Positions 26,961-36,483 of a stretch of 64,000 nt of DNA are shown piece by piece (position 1 is the stretch's first letter; each line of letters begins with the position of its first letter). Source of the stretch: Sphingobacterium sp. SYP-B4668. GTDB lineage: Bacteria > Bacteroidota > Bacteroidia > Sphingobacteriales > Sphingobacteriaceae. A model generated the notes under the pieces. That model had not been told where the DNA came from, searched no databases, and saw only the letters and a list, made by a program, of their open reading frames with translations. Location: contig NZ_CP115483.1 of the NCBI RefSeq assembly GCF_027627455.1, positions 2,232,001 to 2,296,000 on the forward strand, given 5' to 3'. Made by a program: the position numbers and the translations under genes.

Positions 26961-27515
26961 ATGTATGTCCATAAATTAATTAACCTGGCAGGGCTAACTT
27001 TGATGTGCTTGGCGTGTCACCAACCTGAAGTCAAACAGCCTGTCGTGGAAACAGAATTAAATGAATCGGAAGGTCAGCAGTATGCGAAAACTGATGAGAT
27101 GAAATCAGCCGCAAAACAATGGATTTTGGAACACTATGACTTTGCGGACCATTCTTATGATAATCCTTTATATTCTGATCGGTATAAGGCTTATTTGAGA
27201 GCGGGGAATGACGCAGTGATGGGAGAGGGGGCCACTGAAGAGTCTTATCATGTATTTGTGAAGAAGTATAGTGCTCATTATACTATTAATAATGGACAGT
27301 ACGATCGAGGTGGCTTCGATCCTCCAATTGTTAAAATCATATCTTGTGATTGGAAAAGCGCAGTACGAGATACTAATTATTTTGAGGTAAAGGTACAGTC
27401 TATGGGGGTAGATTCTCTACATCTTAAAGCGGAGAATGAATTTTACAATGTTTCGTTGCGCTTGGTTTCTGATGGGAAAACGTTTAAGATTGACGAGATT
27501 CTTTATCACGAGTAA
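26961..27515 (+). CDS. Hypothetical lipoprotein (184 aa)
   Basis: The ATG at 26961 gives a standard signal with lipobox LMCLAC (Cys near residue 19). The upstream in-frame ATG at 26904 would add 19 odd residues. The mature protein has a conserved-looking block KQWILEHYDFADHSYDNPLYSDRYKAYL (in two pieces) and a C-terminal beta segment. No family recognised. It converges with the four-helix membrane protein gene, 3 nt between stops. Confidence 0.65.
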   Translation: MYVHKLINLAGLTLMCLACHQPEVKQPVVETELNESEGQQYAKTDEMKSAAKQWILEHYDFADHSYDNPLYSDRYKAYLRAGNDAVMGEGATEESYHVFVKKYSAHYTINNGQYDRGGFDPPIVKIISCDWKSAVRDTNYFEVKVQSMGVDSLHLKAENEFYNVSLRLVSDGKTFKIDEILYHE

Positions 27516-27518
27516 TTG

Positions 27519-27944
27519 CTACCCATTGGTGGGTTTTCTTTTGTTTTTCAGCCAATTGAATATGGCGCTGTATAAGGCAGCAGTTAGGACGACGCATAAT
27601 AGTATCCGTACATCAATAAGGGCATCCCTGGCATCTGATAAAAACGTTTTGAAGTCACTACTATCATGACCGTCATTAAGCGTGTTTATAGTGAGCAATA
27701 TCAAGGAATAACAAGCAATAGATGTCAATATGAAATAAGCAAATATAGTGTTGAATATAGGGTGTCTATTGGAGAGGTATGCTAGGAAGTAGCTCCAAAA
27801 TAGAAAGGCCAATATCCCGATAGGGCTAACGCCGATGAGGAAGAGTCCGAAATAGCCTGAATTGTCAGGTAAGGCTACAAAGGAAGTGATTAAAGCGAGT
27901 AACGTGGTACACGCGGACATGGTAAGTACTTGAATAAATCTCAT
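27519..27944 (-). CDS. Small integral membrane protein (141 aa)
   Basis: Four hydrophobic helices are visible, at about residues 9-25, 31-58, 64-88 and 113-130, with a basic C-terminus (WLKNKRKPTNG). I do not recognise the family. It follows the methyltransferase gene by 13 nt on the same strand and is probably co-transcribed with it. Confidence 0.6.
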   Translation of the reverse strand: MRFIQVLTMSACTTLLALITSFVALPDNSGYFGLFLIGVSPIGILAFLFWSYFLAYLSNRHPIFNTIFAYFILTSIACYSLILLTINTLNDGHDSSDFKTFLSDARDALIDVRILLCVVLTAALYSAIFNWLKNKRKPTNG

Positions 27945-27957
27945 CGGTAAATATGTG

Positions 27958-28803
27958 TTAGATATGCCCTCTTACATCATTCATCTTTAGCGTCATGGAT
28001 TGTGCATCTGTACGGATCCATTGATTGTACTCTTCTATAGCTTGAAGGCGATCGGTATCCGCAATATAGCCTTCTTCTACCATTTGCTTGGAAGCTGCTA
28101 CTTTAGACCATATACCCAAATTGAAATCAAATGCTGGATTGTCTTTTGTGTAATGCAGGTCGGCATTTAATGTTTCAATCTGTAGGAAGCCTGCTTCTTG
28201 AAGCATGTGTGCCAATTCGTCTGCAATCTTATTATTCATACCTGCATCACTGCGCCATTTTAAGAAGGTTTCGTAAAAGACCTGCATGCTAATCGGAGGG
28301 GAAGGACTCCACTTGATAGCGCTATGGTTGTAATCTAGGATGGATATCATTCCGCCAGGTTTGAGCATAGATTTTATTTTGAGAAGTGCTGCGGGCACCT
28401 CGCTAATCCACTGAAGGGTTCGGGCGGATACAATTAAGTCGAATTTAGTGGTTGGGTCATATTGGAAAAGGTCGATATGCTCCAATTGCAGATTTGGGAT
28501 GTCAGCGTATGATGCGCGGCCGCTTTGGATAAACATCGGAGTGTTGTCTATCCCTATCACACTTCCAGTACGACCAACAAGCTTGGCCATTTCCTTGGTG
28601 AGAGCCCCGGTACCACAGCCAATATCTAGTATATCCATACCTTTTTGTATAAGGGAGGGAAGTGTTCTATAGTCTTGTTCCAAAGTTCTATGATCAAAGA
28701 TTTTGTCTGATTGCTGATGCTCTCTATTGATGGCTTTGCTCTCGGGATGTGCTGTTGGTTCCATATCTAATTCAGCGATTGTTGGTGCTCTAAAATAGTA
28801 CAT
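27958..28803 (-). CDS. Class I SAM-dependent methyltransferase
   Basis: A 281-residue protein with a Rossmann methyltransferase core. Motif I is MDILDIGCGTGALTKEMA (about residues 57-74), then VIGIDNTPMFI, LIVSARTLQWISEVPAAL and LKPGGMISILDYN, the UbiE/methyltransferase-11 pattern. The C-terminal ~80 residues are helical. The substrate is unknown (small molecule likely). It is divergent from the efflux transporter gene at 28978. Confidence 0.85.
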   Translation of the reverse strand: MYYFRAPTIAELDMEPTAHPESKAINREHQQSDKIFDHRTLEQDYRTLPSLIQKGMDILDIGCGTGALTKEMAKLVGRTGSVIGIDNTPMFIQSGRASYADIPNLQLEHIDLFQYDPTTKFDLIVSARTLQWISEVPAALLKIKSMLKPGGMISILDYNHSAIKWSPSPPISMQVFYETFLKWRSDAGMNNKIADELAHMLQEAGFLQIETLNADLHYTKDNPAFDFNLGIWSKVAASKQMVEEGYIADTDRLQAIEEYNQWIRTDAQSMTLKMNDVRGHI

Positions 28804-28928
28804 TTTTTGTATTTAGCGCAATAACTTTTTTTGGAAATAGAGCGATAAGATAGAGCATAGCCGTGTAGCTCTCTTTTTGGTAAGATGCACAATATTAGGA
28901 ACTTGTTTTGTAAGCTGGATGTGACAGG

Positions 28929-28956
28929 TTGTTCTCCGTTCAATTTGCTACCTTTG
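28929..28956 (+). promoter_or_regulatory. Promoter of the MFS efflux gene
   Basis: TTG at 28929-28931, 17 nt, then TACCTTTG at 28949-28956, an exact TAnnTTTG box. The ATG is 21 nt downstream. Confidence 0.6.
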
Positions 28957-28977
28957 TCCGTGAAAAGTGTTTAAGAT

Positions 28978-30159
28978 ATGTTGGAGAAAAAAGGTAATAA
29001 TTCATTGTTTCTGGTGTATTTGGTGGGGTTGAGCATCATCGGTTTTTTAGCGACGGATATGTACCTGCCAGCGTTTGACAGCATGCGTCTGGATTTGTCA
29101 ACGGACAAAAGCAGTATAAGTGCGAGTCTAAGTTTGTTTTTGGCGGGATATGCACTTGCGCAGTTGATGTGGGGGCCTATTTCGGATCGTCTAGGTAAAC
29201 CAAAGACTGTCTTGATTGGATTAGTCATCTTCACATTAGCTTCACTGAGTATATACTTTACACATAGCGTAGCTCTTTTATTGGTTCTCCGTCTTATCCA
29301 AGCGGTGGGTGTTTGTGCGGCTGCTGTGAGTTGGCAAGGTATGGTCGTAGAACGCTATCCACCTCATCAAACCAATAAAATATTTGCTACGATAATGCCT
29401 TTAGTAGCTCTGTCTCCGGCATTGGCGCCTTTGATAGGTGTGTATTTATTAGACCATTTAGGATGGCGATCTATCTTTGTGACCTTGGCTATTTTGGCTG
29501 TATTGCTTTTGATTTACACCTTAAAGTTGGTCGGGAATAAGACAGCATCGACAGCATTAATTGAAAAGAGGGATATCACTCAGGCTCCATCGACATATCT
29601 ATCCTTATTTGGCTCACGCCTTTATATTGGGAATGTCTTAATCTATGCATTTTGTTCGGGTTCGTTTTTTGCATGGCTTACAGGGTCTCCTTTTTTTCTT
29701 AAAGAATTAGGATACGACGAAAGCCAAATTGGTCTTAGCTTTATTCCGCAAACTATTGCATTTATGATAGGTGGATATGGCTATAGGTCATTGTCCAATC
29801 GAGTAGACGGTAGCAAATTGATTCCCGTATTGCTCACCTTGTATTCGATATCGCTTTTGTCCATTTATATCGTCAGCGTCACCATGGTGCCCACTTTGAC
29901 CATATTGTTGATTCCATTTTGCATGATGGCCTTGGCTAACGGGGCTTGTTACCCCATCGTGGTAGCACGGGCGTTGAGTATATTTCCGCAAAGTCTGGGT
30001 AAAGCGGCCGCCTTACAAAATACCATACAGTTGGGGGTTTGTTTTTTGTCGAGCGCGGTAGTTTCCCTTTTTTCGTCCCATGCACTTTTGGCAACTTCTG
30101 TAGTGATGGCCGCTACTATACCATTTGTATTTGTGGCCTACAGAATGACGCGTTCATAG
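28978..30159 (+). CDS. Bcr/CflA-type multidrug efflux MFS transporter
   Basis: A 393-residue protein with twelve hydrophobic segments. The N-terminus has the DHA1/Bcr pattern ATDMYLPAFDSM (about 21-32), a motif A WGPISDRLGKPKTVLIG (64-80) between TM2 and TM3, and RLIQAVGVCAAAVSWQGMV in TM4 (motif B region). Members export drugs such as bicyclomycin or chloramphenicol, or dipeptides/cysteine, by proton antiport at the inner membrane. Substrate is not predictable. It has its own promoter. Confidence 0.9.
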   Translation: MLEKKGNNSLFLVYLVGLSIIGFLATDMYLPAFDSMRLDLSTDKSSISASLSLFLAGYALAQLMWGPISDRLGKPKTVLIGLVIFTLASLSIYFTHSVALLLVLRLIQAVGVCAAAVSWQGMVVERYPPHQTNKIFATIMPLVALSPALAPLIGVYLLDHLGWRSIFVTLAILAVLLLIYTLKLVGNKTASTALIEKRDITQAPSTYLSLFGSRLYIGNVLIYAFCSGSFFAWLTGSPFFLKELGYDESQIGLSFIPQTIAFMIGGYGYRSLSNRVDGSKLIPVLLTLYSISLLSIYIVSVTMVPTLTILLIPFCMMALANGACYPIVVARALSIFPQSLGKAAALQNTIQLGVCFLSSAVVSLFSSHALLATSVVMAATIPFVFVAYRMTRS

Positions 30160-30211
30160 CATAAGGTGAAGATTTAAAGTAGAATACAAGTGTTTCGGAA
30201 ATAAGAGCTAG

Positions 30212-31198
30212 CTATACCATGGCGATGATTGCTGCTAATGCCATAGCCGAAATCGTACACCAGAGTATGACTCCCTGTAGCATTGGCCTGATTCCGATAC
30301 GCTTGAGTTTGTTGATGGATAGGCCGCAGCCAATCAAGAATAGGCTTAAAGTCATTCCAACTTTTGAGACGTTTACTAAGTAAGGAGTAATCTGATGAAT
30401 CAAAGTAAAATAGCTATTGGCTATCATTGCCAGTATAAACAAAGCTATAAAGTATGGGAATTTGATTTTCGATTTGTCAGATTTGAATAGGTATAATGAG
30501 ACAATAGCCAATGGAATGATCCACAATGCCCTTGCCAATTTTACGGTAGTGGCGACTTCAAGAGCTTGGTTCCCATATTTATTGGCGGCTCCGATGACCG
30601 AGCTGGTGTCATGTATAGCGATAGCGCACCAAAGTCCAAATTGTGTTTGCGAAAGATCGAATGCGTGCCCTATGCTTGGAAATACAAACAGTGCTACTGC
30701 GTTGAGAATGAATATGACACCTAAGGATATGGAAGCTTGATGCTCCTTTGCTTTGATTACGGGTGAGATTGCTGCGATGGCGCTACCACCACATATCGCT
30801 GTGCCCGTCGTAATGAGATAAGATGTTTTCTTTTCTACTTTTAAAAAATAGCCTAGTATAATTCCCAAAGATAGGGTCGCCAAAATAGAAGCGAGCGCAA
30901 AAATAAACCCACTTTTACCCGCCATCCATGCACTTTCAACATTCATCCCGAAACCTAAGCCTACAACGGACGCTTGCAACAGAAGATGTACAATCTTATT
31001 GTTTAGATGAAGGTAGGGGTGACCAACAAATTGTGCAACACAAAATCCCAGCAGTAATGCCATTGCTGGGGATACCAAAGTGGATAGGCAGGAGAGAGCG
31101 AGTATAATAAATATGATTTCTCGGAAGGTGATATTTTTACCGAGTAGTTTGTTCCAAAATGTTGATAGGGTATTTTTTGTTCTTAACTCTTGTTCCAT
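30212..31198 (-). CDS. YeiH-family (UPF0324) putative sulfate/sulfite exporter
   Basis: A 328-residue protein with about ten hydrophobic helices and family blocks VVGLGFGMN (about 76-84), GTAICGGSAIAAISPVI (132-148), AIAIHDTSSVIGAA (193-206) and FLIGCGLSINKL near 290. The YeiH family is annotated as a putative sulfate exporter from circumstantial evidence (taurine metabolism neighbours). A LysR-type regulator gene lies upstream on the same strand, as yeiE does for yeiH in E. coli. Confidence 0.88.
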   Translation of the reverse strand: MEQELRTKNTLSTFWNKLLGKNITFREIIFIILALSCLSTLVSPAMALLLGFCVAQFVGHPYLHLNNKIVHLLLQASVVGLGFGMNVESAWMAGKSGFIFALASILATLSLGIILGYFLKVEKKTSYLITTGTAICGGSAIAAISPVIKAKEHQASISLGVIFILNAVALFVFPSIGHAFDLSQTQFGLWCAIAIHDTSSVIGAANKYGNQALEVATTVKLARALWIIPLAIVSLYLFKSDKSKIKFPYFIALFILAMIANSYFTLIHQITPYLVNVSKVGMTLSLFLIGCGLSINKLKRIGIRPMLQGVILWCTISAMALAAIIAMV

Positions 31199-31272
31199 CT
31201 CTCTTTTGCTATTGTTGGAACAAAATTGAGGATAAATAGACCACCATTTATATCACTATTCCTAATATAGGA

Positions 31273-32166
31273 TTACCTGAAGTTATAGGTGATGGCATAT
31301 TTCATGAACAATTCTGCTAATCCACTGATACCTCCATGAGGATGTATGATTTGAAAAATTCGTTTAATATCCAATTCTTTTACGTCGATAATTGAGAAAT
31401 CTTTGTAGCGAAGCTCTTTTAATATGGCGTGGACGGATAGGAAAGCCATACACTTGGAATTGGGTAGATATGCTTTGATGCTTTCGGGGCTGTTCATTTG
31501 CATTTCAACAGATAAGTCCGATAGTCTCATTCCTGCTTTTTTAAGTTCATAAGCGATATACTCCAATGTCCCAGAGCCTGGTTCACGTAAGAGTAAGGGG
31601 ATTTCTGTCAATTCTTCTAGGGTTAGTAACGTTTTTTGAGCCTTTGGGTGGCTGGTGGAAGCGACCAAGACAATTTCGTCATCGATAAAATGAGTATATT
31701 TAAAGGCAGTATTTTTTGATTTTCCTTCGATGATTCCCAAGTCAATGGTCCCGTTGTCAAGATCGGATTCGATACGCTCGGTATTTCCAGTAGTCAGTGA
31801 GATTTTTATATCCTTATATTTATTATGGAATGCCGCTAATATAGGTGGGAGGATGTACTGAGCCACCGTTGTGCTGGCCCCCACTCTCAATATGCCGTCG
31901 TGATGCTGGGTGAAGCTATTTATCTCAAATTCCATATCCCGATAGATATCAAATATACGCTCGGTATATATTAATAATATCTTGCCCGCTTCTGAAAGTG
32001 TGATTTTACTACCTCTTCGCTCAAATAATTGAATCTTATAATGACCCTCTATTTCGTGTATATGTTTGGTGACAGCGGGTTGGCTTATAAACAACTCTTC
32101 TGCAGCTTTTGTGAAATTAAGCCGTTTAGCAACGGTATTGAACACTTTTAATCGGAAATCAAACAT
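31273..32166 (-). CDS. LysR-family transcriptional regulator
   Basis: A 297-residue LysR-type protein. The N-terminal winged helix is typical (RLNFTKAAEELFISQPAVT, residues 15-33, with recognition helix near 28-40), followed by a linker helix and a periplasmic-binding-like effector domain (about 90-295). It reads in the same direction as the yeiH-type gene 74 nt downstream, so that gene is the likely target; E. coli YeiE is a sulfite-sensing regulator of similar context. Effector is inferred only. Confidence 0.88.
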   Translation of the reverse strand: MFDFRLKVFNTVAKRLNFTKAAEELFISQPAVTKHIHEIEGHYKIQLFERRGSKITLSEAGKILLIYTERIFDIYRDMEFEINSFTQHHDGILRVGASTTVAQYILPPILAAFHNKYKDIKISLTTGNTERIESDLDNGTIDLGIIEGKSKNTAFKYTHFIDDEIVLVASTSHPKAQKTLLTLEELTEIPLLLREPGSGTLEYIAYELKKAGMRLSDLSVEMQMNSPESIKAYLPNSKCMAFLSVHAILKELRYKDFSIIDVKELDIKRIFQIIHPHGGISGLAELFMKYAITYNFR

Positions 32167-32230
32167 TCTTATTTCGTTTTCTTAATGTAAGCTGATGGAT
32201 ATAGTACCTATTTTGAGCAGTAGAAATTCG

Positions 32231-33013
32231 CTAGTCTCCAGAGGCAATACTCTTCTGGTTTTCCTGAAACTGGGAAGGGCTGAGTCCAAACTGCTTCTGG
32301 AAGTTCTTCGAGAAATGGGTAGCTGAGCTATATCCGAGTAGATCAGATATCTCATAGATTTTGTACTTACGTTGTGTCAATAATTCTGCCGCTTTTCGTA
32401 ACCGCGTTAGATTGATTAGTTCATTGGGTGAGAGGCTGGAAACAACGTTTATTTTGCGGTACAATGTAGGTCTGCTGATGCAAAGTATATCTGCCATACG
32501 ATCAACATTGAATTTAGGGTCATCGAGGTGTTCTAAAATGATTTCATCTACTTTTTTTAAAAATTCTTGATCGCTTTGATTCTGTCCGATACTTTGTATC
32601 TGTGACAAGGGATTGTTGATGAAAAAAGTCTTGACCTTGAGTCTGTTCTTTAGTAGGCTAGCGATCTGCGCTTTTAGAAATGCAGGAGAGAACGGTTTTT
32701 CGATGTAAGCGTCTGCCCCAAATTCGAGACCTTGTATCTTTGATTCAATACTATTTTTGGCCGTTAATAAGATGACGGGAATATGGGCGTATGAAATATT
32801 CTCTTTGATATGATGGCACAGTTCGTAACCGTTCATCTCAGGCATCATGACATCGCTGATAATCAAATCATAATTTTCAGACTCTAGTAATTGCATCGCC
32901 TCTATACCATTGTTGGTAGTTTGTATCTGATACTCCTCTTGTAGATCATCTGCGATAAATTCAAGTAGCTCTTGATGATCATCTACTAATAGTAAACTAG
33001 CTTTTGCTTTCAT
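32231..33013 (-). CDS. AraC-type response regulator partner of the split HTCS sensor
   Basis: A 260-residue cytosolic regulator with an N-terminal receiver domain (acidic D11, D12; phospho-acceptor D54 in IISDVMMPEMNGYE; K in LLTAKNS) and a C-terminal AraC/HTH_18 domain (about 155-255; FNVDRMADILCISRPTLYRK and LLGYSSATHFSKNFQKQFG). This order and sequence match the C-terminal half of Bacteroidota hybrid two-component systems. The start ATG overlaps the stop of the sensor gene by 4 nt. It is predicted to activate the neighbouring PUL promoters. Confidence 0.92.
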   Translation of the reverse strand: MKAKASLLLVDDHQELLEFIADDLQEEYQIQTTNNGIEAMQLLESENYDLIISDVMMPEMNGYELCHHIKENISYAHIPVILLTAKNSIESKIQGLEFGADAYIEKPFSPAFLKAQIASLLKNRLKVKTFFINNPLSQIQSIGQNQSDQEFLKKVDEIILEHLDDPKFNVDRMADILCISRPTLYRKINVVSSLSPNELINLTRLRKAAELLTQRKYKIYEISDLLGYSSATHFSKNFQKQFGLSPSQFQENQKSIASGD

Positions 33014-36000
33014 AGTTTTGGTTTTGAACTTTGGTTAATTGGCAATGTTAATACAAATATATTATAAAGAGGCGAAGAGGCTTGGTAAATCAACGTGCCT
33101 TGAAGTTTTAACACCAAGGATTTGGTTAATGCAAGGCCTAAGCCGCTTCCAGGAATATTTTTGTTATATCTCAATCTGTTAAAGGGTTCAAAAATACGTT
33201 GCTGCTCCTCTTCAGGGATTAACTGTCCATCATTTATTATTGTCATCACAAATATATCTTCGGTTTTATTTCTTTTTAAATGTACTTCAATATGTTGTTC
33301 GGAGTATTTTAATGCATTGTTCAATAGGTTGTAACATATTTTTTCAAACGCGTCGAGATCGATTAGGGCAACAATGTCTTCTTGGATATTACAGATCAAT
33401 TCTTTTTCCTTTGCCGCGAGTGTCACCGTAAAATTGTTGATGATTTCTTTAAGGGCATGACTGACGTTCTGGGATTCGAAATGCAACTTAAACCCCTCAG
33501 CTTCAACTTTTCTAAAGTCTAGCAACTGATTACTCAGGGTAATCAATTTGTCGGTATTGTTTTGCATGGTGTTGAGCAGTTTGTCAATAGATTGGTTCCG
33601 CTCTACTTTTTCCATAAGCTTTTCCAATGGTGCTTTTATCAAAGACAGAGGCGTACGGATTTCATGGGCGACATCCGTAAAGAAATCTATTTTAGAGCGG
33701 TATAGCTCTTGCTCACGTAGATTTTGGATAGTCAGTAAGTGTTGTCGATTTCGTTGTTTGGCTTTTTCATTAAAATGATGTACAATGAAGACAATCAACC
33801 CCAATAAAACCATACCGTAAAATAAAAATGCACTTGCACTGGCCCATATTGGTGGGAGAATTTTAATCTTTAAGCTTCTGAATTGAGGAATGGTCACGCC
33901 GTTAGGATCTTCGGCCTTTACTATAAAGGTGTATTCTCCGGGTGCTAGTTTGGTGAAATAGGCACGTTGGCTTCCACGTATGGTATTCCATTTCTCTTCT
34001 AGCCCCTCCATTTTGTAACTGTAAGTAATGGATTGCGGAGCTTGATAATGAAGCGCAGCAAAATCTAAACTGAACGAGGATTCATCATGTTCCAATCTGA
34101 TCTCATCGGTAAATAGAATCGACTTTGTCAAAATTTTAGATTCGCTTCTTTGATTTACCTCTTCATTATTGACATACAGATTTGTAATAAAAATGGGAAT
34201 GGTACTATTGTACGTAACATTGTTAAGTCTTTCGGGATTGAATCGAATCAATCCATTGATCGTGCCAAAGTAAAGATTTCCCGTGTCGTCGTCAAAGGAA
34301 GAATTGTAGTTGAATTGTAAGGATGGGAGCCCAGACTCCATATCGAAGGTACGCAATTTGTGTGAGAATAAATGGTACCTAACTAGTCCTTTAGAAGTAC
34401 TGACCCATAAGTTATTTTGCCTATCCTCTAGGATAGCAAGGACAACATTACTGGGTAGTCCTTTCTTTGTATCAATATTTTCAAATCCGGATTTTTCGGA
34501 ATACTTCATCGATATTCCTCCTTCGGTGGCTATCCAAAGCTGTTTTTGAGAGTCTTCGAAAAGACTGTTAATCCTGTTATTAGGCAAGGAGTGCTCATCT
34601 CGAGAATTATGTGTGAAATGTTTAAAATACTTGGTGTTTGAGTTGTAGCAAAATAGACCATCTCTCCCCGTACCCACCCATATATTGCCCTTATGGTCTT
34701 CTATTAGTGTCGTGTAAAAAATGTGAGTAGGCACATCTTTGACGATGTTAAATTCTAGGGTTTTGACGTCAAATCGATAAAGTCCGTTTGTTGAAGTAGC
34801 GAGCAGTTCTCCAGAACGGGTTTGGTATATATGGAGGATAAAATTACTTTCCAAATCAGAGGTTATGTAGCTATTTCTATCCAAATGTTTGACGACTTGT
34901 TGTTTCTTTATGTCGAAAATGTCTAAACCATTTACAAATGGACCCACTAATATTTTGTCTCCTATTGGAAGTAGACCGTGGATATTGTTGTCGGCGAGTC
35001 CACTGTTTTGGGTATTAAAGTTGCTGATTTTATTGCTACGTGTATCCCATTTGGCAAGTCCCCCATTTTCAGTTCCTATCCAGATGTTGCCATCTTGGTC
35101 CTTTTTAATTTCACGTACCGCCGATCCTTGTAAACCGAATGCGTTATCCCGAGGTATAACCTTTTCTATAATGCTGTTGTGACTATGGTAATAATTCAAG
35201 CCACCAAAATAGGTGCCTAGCCATACGCCACCATCTCTATCTAGCAACACGTTGTAAACAGCATTGTCCGAAATTCCCCAAGGGTCGTCTTTTTCCTTTT
35301 TTATGTTAATAAAGGTTTGTTTTTTTATGTGATATATAAATAGACCTGATTCGGTTGCAAACCAATACTCCTGGTCGTTGGGTTGTTGGATGTCTCGAAC
35401 ATATAGGAATTGTTTTACTTGGGATTGTCCGAGTAAAGGAGTCAAGGTGTTGCTTTGGAAGCTAAAGATGAATACACCAGCTTTAGAGGTGCCTATAAGA
35501 AGATCGCCATTTTTATTTTCGAATATTTTTTGGATACTAAACCAATCATGGTTCCCATATTGAACGGTTAGATCTAGAAATAAGGAAACCGTATTGGAAT
35601 CAGTGACACGATATACCCTGCCTTCGGGGGTACCAAAATAAATGTGCCCAGTTCGGGTCGTACCTACAGCGGTGATGTATAGGTCCGGTTTCGTTATTTG
35701 GTGGGTTTCTTTGTTTATGAGATGATGGTAATAGAGCATGCCTTTTGAAACAAACCATATCCGATTTTTATTGTCGGTTGTGATGATGGGGACTTCCGTA
35801 TTTCGAAAGGCCTCATCTAAGATGTTGAATTCTTCAAGTGCGGGATTGTAGGAGTAGATGCCTTGATCAGTGCCGACCCACATGCATTTTTTATCATCCT
35901 CTACTAGTGAGATGATTACATTGCTTCCTAAGCTTCCTTTTTGCTTGGGAGCGGATGTGAATTGTTTAAAAGTATTGCCGTCAAATCGATTCAATCCATC

Positions 36001-36171
36001 TTTGGTGCCGAACCACAAGAATCCATAACTATCCTGCATACTACAGATGACAGCATTGTTGGATAACCCCTCGTCAATTTGATAGTGATTGAAGTAATAG
36101 GGTTGAGCTTGAGCAGGAAGATGCAGGCATGAAAATATAAGGTATAAGAGGAAAAATCTAGAAATTGACAT
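33010..36171 (-). CDS. HTCS-like sensor histidine kinase with two-component-regulator propellers
   Basis: A 1053-residue membrane sensor. In order: signal peptide (1-22), about 700 residues of repeated Reg_prop beta-propeller blades (DSYGFLWFGTKDGLNRFDG, DKKCMWVGTDQGIYSYNP, DQDGNIWIGTENGGLAKWD), a Y_Y_Y domain (about 695-760; YSYKMEGLEEKWN), one transmembrane helix (about 775-800), HisKA with H836 in DVAHEIRTPLSLI, and an ATPase ending near GSGLGLALTKSLV. Usual HTCS proteins (about 1300-1400 aa) continue with receiver and AraC domains; here these are a separate gene overlapping by 4 nt. The propellers likely sense a glycan fragment in the periplasm. Confidence 0.93.
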   Translation of the reverse strand: MSISRFFLLYLIFSCLHLPAQAQPYYFNHYQIDEGLSNNAVICSMQDSYGFLWFGTKDGLNRFDGNTFKQFTSAPKQKGSLGSNVIISLVEDDKKCMWVGTDQGIYSYNPALEEFNILDEAFRNTEVPIITTDNKNRIWFVSKGMLYYHHLINKETHQITKPDLYITAVGTTRTGHIYFGTPEGRVYRVTDSNTVSLFLDLTVQYGNHDWFSIQKIFENKNGDLLIGTSKAGVFIFSFQSNTLTPLLGQSQVKQFLYVRDIQQPNDQEYWFATESGLFIYHIKKQTFINIKKEKDDPWGISDNAVYNVLLDRDGGVWLGTYFGGLNYYHSHNSIIEKVIPRDNAFGLQGSAVREIKKDQDGNIWIGTENGGLAKWDTRSNKISNFNTQNSGLADNNIHGLLPIGDKILVGPFVNGLDIFDIKKQQVVKHLDRNSYITSDLESNFILHIYQTRSGELLATSTNGLYRFDVKTLEFNIVKDVPTHIFYTTLIEDHKGNIWVGTGRDGLFCYNSNTKYFKHFTHNSRDEHSLPNNRINSLFEDSQKQLWIATEGGISMKYSEKSGFENIDTKKGLPSNVVLAILEDRQNNLWVSTSKGLVRYHLFSHKLRTFDMESGLPSLQFNYNSSFDDDTGNLYFGTINGLIRFNPERLNNVTYNSTIPIFITNLYVNNEEVNQRSESKILTKSILFTDEIRLEHDESSFSLDFAALHYQAPQSITYSYKMEGLEEKWNTIRGSQRAYFTKLAPGEYTFIVKAEDPNGVTIPQFRSLKIKILPPIWASASAFLFYGMVLLGLIVFIVHHFNEKAKQRNRQHLLTIQNLREQELYRSKIDFFTDVAHEIRTPLSLIKAPLEKLMEKVERNQSIDKLLNTMQNNTDKLITLSNQLLDFRKVEAEGFKLHFESQNVSHALKEIINNFTVTLAAKEKELICNIQEDIVALIDLDAFEKICYNLLNNALKYSEQHIEVHLKRNKTEDIFVMTIINDGQLIPEEEQQRIFEPFNRLRYNKNIPGSGLGLALTKSLVLKLQGTLIYQASSPLYNIFVLTLPINQSSKPKL

Positions 36172-36483
36172 GATTATTTGGTTATTGATACAAAACAGCG
36201 AAATATTGATACAATTTTGTGGATTAATATTTCAAAAAAACAGGATTTTAGCCATGGGTTTTGTAGCATTTAAAATTAAAGAAAAATATAAGAGCTGCAT
36301 ACTAATTTTGATTTTTTTTGTTTCATGAGCGTAATTGGCTAATTTGTATACAAGAAATAATCAATAATATTTCCAATTGAAGCATATTGTAGCGCAAGAA
36401 ACAATTTGATTGTAAGGAGCTTTATAAAACTAACGCATATAAACAATCGATCTGTCAGTTGATGGGTCAAAAATAAATTATTT
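36172..36483. other. Intergenic region between the sensor kinase and galM
   Basis: Divergent region of 312 bases. It contains two 11-bp direct repeats near the kinase start (listed separately) and a TTGTATACAA palindrome at 36344-36353, followed by TAATCAATAAT at 36358-36368. The latter resembles half of the shared PUL promoter motif but lacks its other parts. No clear -33/-7 promoter was found. Confidence 0.5.
36183..36214. repeat. Tandem direct repeats TATTGATACAA upstream of the sensor kinase gene
   Basis: The 11-mer TATTGATACAA occurs at 36183-36193 and again at 36204-36214. The start-to-start distance is 21 bp, two turns of B-DNA. On the minus strand they lie just before the sensor ATG (36171). 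Paired, helically phased repeats are how AraC-type dimers usually contact DNA, so this is a candidate autoregulatory site. Confidence 0.6.
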
